This document shows, piece by piece, positions 18,064-26,154 of a DNA stretch of 64,000 nt. Numbering within the stretch: the stretch's first letter is position 1; every line of letters starts with the position of its first letter. The translations under genes were made by a program, and so were the position numbers. The notes under the pieces are model-generated. The model did not search any database. It was not told the origin of the DNA and saw only the letters and a program-made list of their open reading frames with translations. This DNA comes from Candidatus Hydrogenedentota bacterium (GTDB taxonomy: Bacteria > Hydrogenedentota > Hydrogenedentia > Hydrogenedentales > CAITNO01): the NCBI GenBank assembly GCA_903893795.1, contig CAITNO010000042.1, positions 1 to 64,000 on the forward strand, read 5' to 3'.

Positions 18064-19590
18064 ATGAAGATGGGCATCGTACTGGGACTGGACGTGGGCA
18101 CGAGCGGGACCAAGGCCATTGCCATGGACGAGACCGGAAAATTGCTGGCCTCGGCGCTGGTGGAGTATCCGTTGCACAGTCCCAAACCGGGCTGGGCGGA
18201 GCAGGATCCGGCGGATTGGAAGCGTGCGTCCTATGAGGCGCTGTCCGCGCTGGCGGCGAAGGTAAACCCCGCTGAGGTCAAGGGTCTTGGGCTGACGGGC
18301 CAGATGCACGGGTCGGTGTTTCTCGATGCCAACAACGAGGTGCTGCGTCCGGCCCTGCTGTGGTGCGACCAGCGCACCTCGGCGCAGTGCGATGCGATCA
18401 CGGCGAAGGTGGGGGAGAAGCGTTTGCTGGAGATGGTGTCGAATCCGGCTCTCACCGGGTTCACCGCGCCGAAAATCCTTTGGTTGCGCGACAATGAGCC
18501 GCACCTCTATGAAAAGCTGCGCAAGGTGCTGCTGCCGAAGGACTATATTCGCTGGGTGCTCACGGGTGAATATGCCACGGACGTGGCGGATGCGTCGGGC
18601 ACGTTGCTGTTTGACGTCAAGAACCGCTGCTGGCACATAGAGCTGCTGTCTCTTTTGGGCATCGATCCGGACTTCCTGCCCAAGTCCTATGAAGGTCCCG
18701 AGGTGACGGGAGTACTGAGCGCCGAAGCGGCGGCGAAGACGGGGTTGCCTGCGGGCATTCCGGTCATCGCGGGCGGCGGCGACCAGGCGGCGAACGGTGT
18801 GGGCTGCGGCATCGTGCGCAAGGGTGTGGTTTCCGCATCGCTCGGAACGAGCGGCGTGCTGTTTGCCTTTGCAGAGGACGTAAGCACCGACCCGGAGGGC
18901 CGGGTGCACACCTTCTGCCATTCGGTGCCGGGCAAGTGGCACACGATGGGCGTGGTGCTGAGCGCGGCGGGCTCGCTGCAGTGGTTCCGCAACCAGTTGT
19001 GGACGGAGGAATGGGCGCGGGCGAAGGCGGAAGGGCGCGAGGTGTACGAGGAGATTACTGCGGCGGCGGAGACGGCCCCGCGCGGGTCGGAGGGGTTGCT
19101 GTTCCTGCCCTACCTGACGGGCGAGCGCACCCCCCATAAAGACCCCTTTGCGCGGGCCGCGTTTATAGGACTGTCTCTGCGCTGCACCAGGGCCTACATG
19201 TCGCGCGCGGTGATGGAGGGGGTGGCCTACGCCATGAACGACAGCACCGAGATCATGCGCGGCATGGGGGTGGAGGTGTCCGAGGTGCGCTGTTCCGGCG
19301 GCGGCGCGCGCAGCGCTTTCTGGCGGCAGATCATGGCCGACGTCAATGATGCGCCCATGCTTACCATCAACGTGGACGAGGGCCCGGCCTACGGCGCGGC
19401 GATTCTGGCGGCGGTGGCGGCGGGCCTGCACAAGGATGTGGGCGGTGCCTGCGACGCGATCATCCGCGAGACGAGCCGTCTGACGCCCGAACCGGCCGCG
19501 GTGGCGGATTACGGACGGTGGTTCCGCGAGTATCAGGCGGCGTACAAGGCGCTCGCGCCCGGATTCAAGCGCGCGGCGGCAATGATCTGA
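18064..19590 (+). CDS. xylB: Xylulokinase
   Basis: 508 residues, the normal size. ATG 18064 follows GAGGGAGAATT; the upstream open frame is not conserved. FGGY-kinase motifs in order: GLDVGTSGTKAI (phosphate 1), GLTGQMHGSVFLD and LWCDQRT (substrate site), GGGDQAANGVG (catalytic Asp), SLGTSGVLFA, LPYLTGERTPH, and RCSGGGARSAFWRQIMADV. It phosphorylates D-xylulose with ATP for entry into the pentose phosphate pathway. No xylose isomerase or transporter lies beside it in the window, so regulation within a xylose operon is not shown. Confidence 0.94.
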   Translation: MKMGIVLGLDVGTSGTKAIAMDETGKLLASALVEYPLHSPKPGWAEQDPADWKRASYEALSALAAKVNPAEVKGLGLTGQMHGSVFLDANNEVLRPALLWCDQRTSAQCDAITAKVGEKRLLEMVSNPALTGFTAPKILWLRDNEPHLYEKLRKVLLPKDYIRWVLTGEYATDVADASGTLLFDVKNRCWHIELLSLLGIDPDFLPKSYEGPEVTGVLSAEAAAKTGLPAGIPVIAGGGDQAANGVGCGIVRKGVVSASLGTSGVLFAFAEDVSTDPEGRVHTFCHSVPGKWHTMGVVLSAAGSLQWFRNQLWTEEWARAKAEGREVYEEITAAAETAPRGSEGLLFLPYLTGERTPHKDPFARAAFIGLSLRCTRAYMSRAVMEGVAYAMNDSTEIMRGMGVEVSEVRCSGGGARSAFWRQIMADVNDAPMLTINVDEGPAYGAAILAAVAAGLHKDVGGACDAIIRETSRLTPEPAAVADYGRWFREYQAAYKALAPGFKRAAAMI

Positions 19591-19639
19591 ATAATGAGGA
19601 ATAGAAGAGAAGCGGCACAAGACTTGAGATGGCATGAAC

Positions 19640-19756
19640 CGATGCTCAACAGGCCTACCGCATTCAATCCTGTTCATCCTGTCTATTCATGCAGATGATT
19701 CCGTCTATTACCTCATTCCTTCCCCTTCGTGATATTCGTGCCTTCGTGGTTCAAAT
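19640..19756. repeat. Low-complexity intergenic repeat text
   Basis: Contains attcaatcctgttcatcctg, tctattcatgcagatgattc and cttcgtgatattcgtgcctt. Spacer text of this type is repetitive in many environmental genomes; a related stretch occurs at 4900-4975. No gene is visible. Confidence 0.5.
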
Positions 19757-19773
19757 ATCATATAATCCCGTAC

Positions 19774-20268
19774 ATGCCGTATGAACCCGACATTGATGTG
19801 CGCAGGAATCTTCTGGAACTTGACCCGGGCTGTTTTGACGACGCGGAGTATGACGACTACGTGGCGATGCTCGCACGGCGTCTGGCGGCGAAGCCGCTGC
19901 GCAAGTTCAATGCCACGGACCTGTATGCGGCCATACGGCACAATGTAGGCCTGCAGTGGCTGATTCCGCTGGCGATTGCCCGGCTGGAGGAGGAACCCTT
20001 TGCGGCCGCGGGCGAGCATCCCGGTGACCTGCTGACGGCAGTGCTGGAATCGGACACGCGGTTCTGGCTGGACCGGCATGATTTGTGGTTGGTGATGGTG
20101 GAGATTCTGGGGCAGGCGCTGACACAGGCCACGGATGCGGCCGAGGCGGCGTGGCGCGCCGAGCATCCCGACGACACGGACGAAACCGGCGAGATGTGGA
20201 TGCCCGGCTATCTCGGCGATGATTTCATGGGCGCATTGCTCCACTTCCGGGGCATATACACCGAATGA
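19774..20268 (+). CDS. CDI immunity-like protein (orphan)
   Basis: 164 residues. The pattern of an Asp/Leu-rich start (DVRRNLLELD), LRKFNATDLYAAIRHNVGLQ, LIPLAIARLEEEPFAAAGEHP and GDLLTAVLESDTRFW corresponds to a family of contact-dependent growth-inhibition immunity proteins seen in many bacteria. Such proteins bind and neutralise a toxin C-terminal domain. No CdiA/CdiB or toxin gene is adjacent, so it is an orphan here. ATG 19774 is chosen because the upstream part of the frame is repeat-derived. The pseudouridine synthase follows 30 bases later. Confidence 0.65.
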   Translation: MPYEPDIDVRRNLLELDPGCFDDAEYDDYVAMLARRLAAKPLRKFNATDLYAAIRHNVGLQWLIPLAIARLEEEPFAAAGEHPGDLLTAVLESDTRFWLDRHDLWLVMVEILGQALTQATDAAEAAWRAEHPDDTDETGEMWMPGYLGDDFMGALLHFRGIYTE

Positions 20269-20298
20269 CGCGCGGCACCGCGCGATAAGGACATTTGC

Positions 20299-21258
20299 AT
20301 GCCCGAGCACATTGAAGCGGTAACCGGGGAGGAGCATGTTGGGCTGAGGCTTGACGTGTTTCTCGCCGAGGTGATCGAGGACGCGACCCGGTCGTTTCTC
20401 AAGAAGGTGATCAAGGACGGACACGTCACGATCAACGGGCAGCCCTGCGGGCGGCCCGCGCGCTCGATGGTGCTGGACGATGTGGTCGCGGTGGAGATAC
20501 CCGAGCCGCCGCCCGCCATACCCGAACCGGAGGACATACCGCTTGACATCCTTTATGAGGATGCCGACCTCGTCATCGTCAACAAGCCCGCCGGGCTGGT
20601 GGTGCATCCTGCGCCGGGCCACGACAACGGCACGCTGGTGAATGCGCTGCTGTTTCATTGCACCGACTTTGAGCGGGCCGGGGCGGACATGCGGCGGCCG
20701 GGGATTGTGCACCGTCTTGACCGGGACACCTCCGGCGTGATGGTGGCGGCGAAGACGGCCCGGGCGTTTACGAGTCTTGCGGAACAGGCGGCGGCACACT
20801 CTTTCGACCGGCGCTACCTGGCGCTGGTGCGCGGCGAATTTCAGGAGAAGCGGGGGCGTATCAATGCGCCCATGGGCCGCAGCCTGGTGGACCGCAGCAA
20901 GATGGCGGTGACGGGGACCCATGCGCGCGACGCGGTGACCAACGTGGAAACGCTGGAGCGCTTCGGCGTGGCGTCACTGGTGGCGTTGCAGTTGGAAACA
21001 GGACGCACGCACCAAATCCGCGTGCACATGCGCTTTGCGGGGCGTCCCGTGCTGGGCGACCCGGTCTACGGGGTGACGGATTTTCGCTCGTGGGGTGTTC
21101 CACCCGAGACGTTGGACGCGCTGAATGCGCTGCAGGGCCAGGCGCTGCACGCGGAGCGGCTGGGCATAACGCACCCCACAACGGGGGAGCGGATGACGTT
21201 CCGGTCCGACCTGCCTGCGGATTTTCAACGGGCTTTGGACGAGTTGAGAAAACTTTGA
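20299..21258 (+). CDS. rluD: RluD-type 23S rRNA pseudouridine synthase
   Basis: 319 residues. An N-terminal S4 RNA-binding domain (about 14-65: RLDVFLAEVIEDATRSFLKK, ITINGQP-like) is followed by the RluA/RluC/RluD catalytic core with VHRLDRDTSGVMV (catalytic Asp141), RRYLALVRG, LETGRTHQIRVHM and VLGDPVYG. It isomerises specific uridines in large-subunit rRNA. The S4 domain and size fit RluD better than RluA; the exact target site is inferred. Confidence 0.92.
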   Translation: MPEHIEAVTGEEHVGLRLDVFLAEVIEDATRSFLKKVIKDGHVTINGQPCGRPARSMVLDDVVAVEIPEPPPAIPEPEDIPLDILYEDADLVIVNKPAGLVVHPAPGHDNGTLVNALLFHCTDFERAGADMRRPGIVHRLDRDTSGVMVAAKTARAFTSLAEQAAAHSFDRRYLALVRGEFQEKRGRINAPMGRSLVDRSKMAVTGTHARDAVTNVETLERFGVASLVALQLETGRTHQIRVHMRFAGRPVLGDPVYGVTDFRSWGVPPETLDALNALQGQALHAERLGITHPTTGERMTFRSDLPADFQRALDELRKL

Positions 21259-21411
21259 GCGCAGAGGCGCGGAGACCGCAGAGGAACGCGGAGAGAACTG
21301 AAGACAAGGGAAGAATGACAACCACGGAATACACGGAAGCACACGAAAAAGGCTGAGAAGAGTTTGAATTTGAGATCTCAGATGTGAGATCTGGGATGTG
21401 AGGACAGGTTG
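21256..21411. repeat. Degenerate purine-rich intergenic repeats
   Basis: Includes gcgcagaggcgcggagaccg, then aaccacggaatacacggaag, then gagatctcagatgtgagatc. These three repeat themes follow one another between the pseudouridine synthase and mpl. They have no coding potential. Confidence 0.55.
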
Positions 21412-21504
21412 CTGTCCGGGTGGGATGGATGTGGGTGACCGGCCTGGCTCGGTTCTGTTCTTCTGTGAGAATCCGTAATGGCTTTGGACAAAGGATTCTG
21501 GGTT

Positions 21505-22896
21505 ATGCGAATACATTTCAGCGGTATTGGCGGGACGGCGATGGTGGCCGGGGCACGGCTGGCGATGGAGGCGGGATGGGAGGTGCGCGGAAGCGACAAC
21601 CCGCTCTATCCGCCCACGTCGGACATGGTGGCGTCGCTGGGGGTGCAGGTGTATGAGGTCTATGCCGCCTCGAACCTGGACTGGAATCCGGACGTGGTGC
21701 TCCTGGGCAATGCGTTGAGCCGGGGCAACGCGGAAGTGGAGGCGGCGCTGTCGCGACGCATGCGCTTTGCCAGCCTGCCCGAATGGCTCAAAGAGCACGT
21801 GCTGCGTCCGCGGCGGTCGGTGGCGATCTGCGGCACACACGGCAAGACAACCACCACGGCTTTGACGGCGCATGTGCTTCAGGCCTGCGGGCTCGACCCC
21901 GGTTATCTTATTGGCGGCCAGCCGCTGGGCTTCGAGCATTCGGCGCGGCTGGGTCCGGAGGGCGCCCCTTTTGTCATCGAGGGGGACGAATACGACACGG
22001 CCTTTTTCGACAAGCGCGCCAAGTTTCTGCATTACCTTCCGGAAATTGCGGTGGTCACGTCCATTGAGTTTGATCACGGCGACATTTACAAAGACCTGGC
22101 CGAAATCGAACTGGCATTCCAGCGCATGCTGCGGCAGATTCCCCGCGAGGGTTGGCTGGTCTGCTGCGCCGACAACCTCGCGCAGTCGCTGCGCGGGCAT
22201 GCTTTCAGCCATGTGGCCACCTATGGTTTCGCAGAGCATGCGGACTGGCGCGGTGTCGTTGAAGTGGAGGACGGTGTGCGGCGGGTGAAGGTGTTTCATC
22301 AGGGCGCATTGTGGGTCGTGGTGGAGCCGACACTTTCGGGCCGATACAACGTGCAGAACACGCTGGCGGCGGTGGCCGTGGCTGCGACTCTGGGCGCCTC
22401 ACCGGAGGCGGTGGCGGAGGGTGTGCGCACATTTCCCGGTGTGCGCAGGCGCCTGGAGGTCTTTCTTAAACACAACGGTGTGACCTTTGTTGATGACTTC
22501 GCCCATCATCCCACGGCGATTCGCGAGACCATCGGCGCGGCGCGCGAGCGCTGGCCGCACTCCCGGTTAATCGTGGTGTTTGAACCGCGGTCCAACACGA
22601 CGGTGACGAAGGCATTTCAGGGGGACTTGGAAGAGGCTTTTGCCGGTACGGATGCGCTGTGGCTGGGGCCCATCTACCGGGGTGACCGCATTCCGGCGGA
22701 GGAACGGCTTGACCGTGCCCAATTGGCCGCGACACTCAAGGGGAAGGGTGTGGCTGCGGCTTGGTCTGATGCCGTGCCCGACATGGCCGGTGCCGTGTGG
22801 GATGAGGCGAAGCCGGGGGATGTGGTGTTGATACTCAGCAACGGGGCATTTGGCGGGATATACAAAATGTTCCGAGAGAAGGCCGCCGTGAAGTAA
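21505..22896 (+). CDS. mpl: Murein tripeptide ligase Mpl
   Basis: 463 residues. ATG 21505 gives the canonical start MRIHFSGIGGTAMVAGARLA; an ATG nine codons upstream is possible. Mur-ligase motifs: CGTHGKTTTTAL (P-loop, residues 109-120), EGDEYDTAFFDKRAKFLHY, TSIEFDHGDIY, and FVDDFAHHPTAI in the C-terminal domain. EGDEYDTAFFDKRSKF-type text and YGG/GGQPLGF region distinguish Mpl from MurC. It joins recycled L-Ala-D-Glu-mDAP tripeptide to UDP-MurNAc in the cytoplasm. Its presence implies meso-DAP peptidoglycan with turnover and recycling. Confidence 0.93.
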   Translation: MRIHFSGIGGTAMVAGARLAMEAGWEVRGSDNPLYPPTSDMVASLGVQVYEVYAASNLDWNPDVVLLGNALSRGNAEVEAALSRRMRFASLPEWLKEHVLRPRRSVAICGTHGKTTTTALTAHVLQACGLDPGYLIGGQPLGFEHSARLGPEGAPFVIEGDEYDTAFFDKRAKFLHYLPEIAVVTSIEFDHGDIYKDLAEIELAFQRMLRQIPREGWLVCCADNLAQSLRGHAFSHVATYGFAEHADWRGVVEVEDGVRRVKVFHQGALWVVVEPTLSGRYNVQNTLAAVAVAATLGASPEAVAEGVRTFPGVRRRLEVFLKHNGVTFVDDFAHHPTAIRETIGAARERWPHSRLIVVFEPRSNTTVTKAFQGDLEEAFAGTDALWLGPIYRGDRIPAEERLDRAQLAATLKGKGVAAAWSDAVPDMAGAVWDEAKPGDVVLILSNGAFGGIYKMFREKAAVK

Positions 22897-22924
22897 ATTG
22901 CGCCGGGAATCTGACCTGTGTGAA

Positions 22925-25510
22925 CTACGGGACGGATGGCGTCGCGCAGTTTGCGCGCAGGGTTTCAATTTCTTTGCGGGCGTCGGAAGCTTTGGCGGGG
23001 AGGATCTTCAGGGCGTCCTCAAACTGCGCCGCCGCCTCGGTGGGGTGGTTTTGGGAACATAGCAGGCGGCCCAGATTGGTTCGCGCCGGGGCGAATCTGG
23101 GATTGGCCTCGATGGCCTTGCGGTAAAGCTGCTCCGCCTCTGTGGCATTGCCCTGCCGTTCGCGCAGCCAGCCAAGGTTGTTCCATGCGGGGGCGAACTC
23201 AGGGGCGGTCTCTGTCGCCTTCCCGTATTCTGCGGCGGCCTCCTCCAGTTTGCCCTGCGCTTCGCAAACGCGGCCGAGATTGTAGTAGGCAAAGGGGGCC
23301 TTGGGGTCGCGCTGCACGGCGTTGTTGTAGGCATCCACAGCGCCGTTGGTGTCGCCCTTGTCGAACAGGGCATTGCCCAGATTGTTCCAGGCAAGGGTGA
23401 AGGCAGGGTTGATCTCCACCGCTTTGCGGAAGCATGCAATCGCGGCATCGTCCTTCAGCAGGAGGCCCAGGTTGTTGCGGGCTTCCACGAAGTTGGGTTT
23501 CAATGCGATTGCCCTGGAGTAGGCCTCAAAAGCCCCCTGCACCTCATCCAAAGCGGCAAGTGTGCGGCCGAGATTGTAGGCGGCGCCTGCGTTGTTGGGT
23601 TCCAGCGCAAGGGCCTTGCGAAATTCATCCACGGCGCCGTAGGCGTCGCCTGCATCGTGCATGGCAATGCCCAGGTTGATGTGGGGGAGCGCGGGGATCG
23701 GATTGGCCGCGACGGCTGCACGGTAGTGCTTGAGCGCCTCCTCGGTCCTGCCAAGCCGGTAGAGTTCATAGCCGAGATTGTTGTGGGCCACGCTGTTGTC
23801 GGGGGCGGCTTCAAGCGCTTTTTCATAAAAGGCCACGGCGCCTGTGCTGTCGCCCTCCCGGGCGCGGATGCGGCCCATGTTTACATTGACGAGGGCGGCA
23901 TCGACGCCGTCCTTCAGCGCTTCCTGGTATTCCTCCATGGCGCGGTCGTTCCGTCCGTCGGCGCTCCATGCGAGCGCCCTGCGCAGGTGCCACGTGCCCG
24001 GCGAGGGTTCATAGCCTGCGGCGTTCCAGGAGGACGCCGCGCCTGCGGTGGCCAGCAGGAGCACGTACACGGCGGCATAGCCCCAGCGGCGCGCGCGCAG
24101 CCAGCGCAGTGCGCGGGCGAGTCCGTAGCCGCCGAAGAGAATCATGAAGGGCAGGACGGGCATGCGGTAGCGTCCGGCGATGAAGTAGGGCAGCACGGAC
24201 AGGAAATAGGCCAGGATGAACAGCAGCACGGCGACGGCCCCCTCACGGCCGCCGGGCCTTAGATTGACGTGCTTGTTCTTGCGCCATACGGCAATGAAGC
24301 ACGCGGTGCCCGCCAGGAACAGGGTCATGAAAAAGGCGAATCCGGGCAGGCGGGACAGCACGGCCGAATGGGTTCGGTCCAGTTCGGGCACCGTGTCGTT
24401 GGTCACTTCTCTCGGCCCCCAGAACAGCAGGGCTTTCTTGGCGGTATTCTCGGCAAACTGCGCGGGATGGCTGCGGATGAATGCCAGGCCCTTCTGGTAG
24501 AACCAGCGGTTTGCCTCGGAAAAGGAGAGCTGTTCCCGGCCCAGTTTGCGGCCCAGTCCATGCACGATGGCGGGATAATCAAAACAGGACCAGTTCTCCA
24601 CCCCGGCCAGTTCTTTCAATTCGGGCAGGCGCGGCTCAACAAGGCTGGCGTCCGGATGGTTGCCCACGTAGAAATTCAGTCCGCCATAGGAGGAGATGAA
24701 GGTGAAGTCATGGGCCACCCGGAAATTCCGTATGAACACCGGTCCGAGCACGATGAGCGTGCCTGCCAGCAGCAGTTGAATGGAGGGCAATGAACGGCGC
24801 AAGAGCGCCCGCCGGTGGCCGGTCCAGAACATCCACAGGAGGAGCACAGGAAAAAATATGAGGCCGTTTGGACGGAACAGGCCGAAGAGCCCGAGCGCCA
24901 CGCCGAGCGCAAAGGCGGTCGTGAGGCGGGGACGGCGCGCCCATGCGGCCACCAGCCGCATGGAAAGCAGCAGCAGGAAGACGATCACGGCGGGATAGGT
25001 CAGTTGGGCCTCATAGTAGGGGAATGCCCAGGAAACCGCCATCAGCAGCGCCGAGAGGATTGCGGCCAGGGGGCCGAAGAGCCCCCTGGCAAGGGCGTAC
25101 AACAGCAGCACGTTTGCCAGGCCCAGAACGGTCTGCACCAGCCGCGGCGACCAGTCGTTGACACCGAACAGGGTGTAGACGCCCGCGAGGAAGAAAGGAT
25201 AGCCCGGCGGCCGGCCGTAGGGGGTGGTGCGAATCTCCGGGTCATTCACCCCGTCAGGCACGGTCCAGTCGTTTAGAACCAGGCCGCGCGCCCAATAGGC
25301 GTTGTATTCCGGATCATACAGCGGATGGCGGTATTCCGGGCCGGCACTGTATTCGGCCAGCCAGGCCATGCGGATCCCCAGCGCCAACACCAGCACGAGA
25401 CCGAGCAGCAATGCCTCGTGCCAGGAGAAGGGCTTGTTGTCCAACCGGTCCTGCATCAATTTCTCCATGTAAAACATGGTCAGTATAGACCATCCTTCAA
25501 GGGATTCCAT
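22925..25510 (-). CDS. GT-C-type glycosyltransferase fused to TPR repeats
   Basis: About 861 residues from ATG 25510; other possible starts are 25570, 25477 and 25468, none with a strong ribosome site. The N-terminal half has about ten membrane spans with a large first periplasmic loop bearing acidic residues (YDPEYNAYWARGL) and GRPPGYPFFLAGVY, like ArnT/PMT-type transferases using polyprenyl-linked sugars. From about residue 500 on come nine to ten tetratricopeptide repeats (NSVAHNNLGYELYRLGRTEE, AGAAYNLGRTLA, APFAYYNLGRVCEAQGKLEE and so on). Such fusions occur in planctomycete-like genomes and may glycosylate or scaffold exported proteins; substrate unknown. Convergent with mpl. Confidence 0.82.
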   Translation of the reverse strand: MESLEGWSILTMFYMEKLMQDRLDNKPFSWHEALLLGLVLVLALGIRMAWLAEYSAGPEYRHPLYDPEYNAYWARGLVLNDWTVPDGVNDPEIRTTPYGRPPGYPFFLAGVYTLFGVNDWSPRLVQTVLGLANVLLLYALARGLFGPLAAILSALLMAVSWAFPYYEAQLTYPAVIVFLLLLSMRLVAAWARRPRLTTAFALGVALGLFGLFRPNGLIFFPVLLLWMFWTGHRRALLRRSLPSIQLLLAGTLIVLGPVFIRNFRVAHDFTFISSYGGLNFYVGNHPDASLVEPRLPELKELAGVENWSCFDYPAIVHGLGRKLGREQLSFSEANRWFYQKGLAFIRSHPAQFAENTAKKALLFWGPREVTNDTVPELDRTHSAVLSRLPGFAFFMTLFLAGTACFIAVWRKNKHVNLRPGGREGAVAVLLFILAYFLSVLPYFIAGRYRMPVLPFMILFGGYGLARALRWLRARRWGYAAVYVLLLATAGAASSWNAAGYEPSPGTWHLRRALAWSADGRNDRAMEEYQEALKDGVDAALVNVNMGRIRAREGDSTGAVAFYEKALEAAPDNSVAHNNLGYELYRLGRTEEALKHYRAAVAANPIPALPHINLGIAMHDAGDAYGAVDEFRKALALEPNNAGAAYNLGRTLAALDEVQGAFEAYSRAIALKPNFVEARNNLGLLLKDDAAIACFRKAVEINPAFTLAWNNLGNALFDKGDTNGAVDAYNNAVQRDPKAPFAYYNLGRVCEAQGKLEEAAAEYGKATETAPEFAPAWNNLGWLRERQGNATEAEQLYRKAIEANPRFAPARTNLGRLLCSQNHPTEAAAQFEDALKILPAKASDARKEIETLRANCATPSVP

Positions 25511-25600
25511 CATACCTGAATGGACTGGCGGTGGGAAAACAGGCGCTTCCCTTTCCGGAAAGAAAGACATGCGGCCGGCATCTCAGCGCAGAAAAAACGC

Positions 25601-25629
25601 TTGACAAAAAACAGCATTGGTGGTAAAAC
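25601..25629 (+). promoter_or_regulatory. Sigma70-type promoter with long leader
   Basis: TTGACA at 25601-25606 and TAAAAC at 25624-25629 with a 17-base spacer. The predicted leader of about 105 bases contains GCATCA...TGATGC (a 6-bp stem at about 25637-25657) and the palindrome CTCGCGCGAG at 25679-25688. It drives the 27-codon frame at 25743. Confidence 0.7.
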
Positions 25630-25742
25630 CATTACGCATCAGTCAGTGGGTGATGCAATCGCGAATTCAGGGGTGACGCTCGCGCGAGGGGGAATCCTTG
25701 CCGCGGGGGAAACCAAGAGGCTGGCGGAGAGGGAAAGGTGAC

Positions 25743-25826
25743 ATGAAGAAGGGAATGACGGTGGTTCGGGCGCATGCGGGGCTGACGGTGTTCGTGGTGC
25801 TGATGGCACTGGCAGTCGAAGGATAA
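25743..25826 (+). CDS. 27-residue peptide, probably the surviving 5' end of a lost gene
   Basis: ATG 25743 follows GAGAGGGAAAGGTGAC. The peptide MKKGMTVVRAHAGLTVFVVL-MALAVEG looks like the start of a signal sequence and ends at TAA. A promoter and leader precede it, but a tandem 24-base duplication and a frame-shifted coding remnant follow at once. It is most simply the start of a gene whose middle was deleted. A leader peptide is the alternative. Confidence 0.4.
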   Translation: MKKGMTVVRAHAGLTVFVVLMALAVEG

Positions 25827-25829
25827 ATA

Positions 25830-25877
25830 AAAGGTGACTGTCCCGTGTTAATCAAAGGTGACTGTCCCGTGTTAATC
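25830..25877. repeat. Perfect tandem duplication of 24 bases
   Basis: Two contiguous identical copies, 25830-25853 and 25854-25877, each starting aaaggtgactgtcccgtg. The unit has the same gtgactgtccc theme as the ggacagtccc core of the palindromic repeats in the prophage. It sits at the break between the signal-like peptide and the coding remnant. Confidence 0.85.
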
Positions 25878-26098
25878 ATGACACCCTCACCTACCAGACC
25901 ACCCTGCCGACTAAAGAAGTTGCTGCATTCATTGCCGGTGCGGACTGCACTACATGCGGTGCAGGCTATAACGCGGGCGACCTTGTGATGAGGGGGTACT
26001 TTCTCGTTCAGGGACTCCCTTATTACCTTAGAGTGCAGGCCTACGGGGATTCGGCTATGGCTATCCTGCCTGATGAATTCTTCGATGATATATTTTGA
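25877..26098 (+). pseudogene. C-terminal remnant of an unidentified protein
   Basis: An open frame of about 73 codons lacking a start codon: HDTLTYQTTLPTKEVAAFIA, then GADCTTCGAGYNAGDLVMRG, then YYLRVQAYGDSAMAILPDEF, ending TGA at 26096-26098. It is in a different frame from the signal-like peptide at 25743. The CxxC and well-behaved codon use suggest real ancestry. No family is recognised. Confidence 0.4.
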
Positions 26099-26154
26099 TA
26101 GATGACACGGAGAAAGCGATGAATAGCCCAATGCTCACCTTGAGGAGATGCTTC

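Noticed and set aside
25630..25742. Possible riboswitch in the leader after the 25601 promoter
   Set aside because: I compared it by eye with c-di-GMP, fluoride and glycine riboswitch patterns and found no convincing match; only two small stems are certain.
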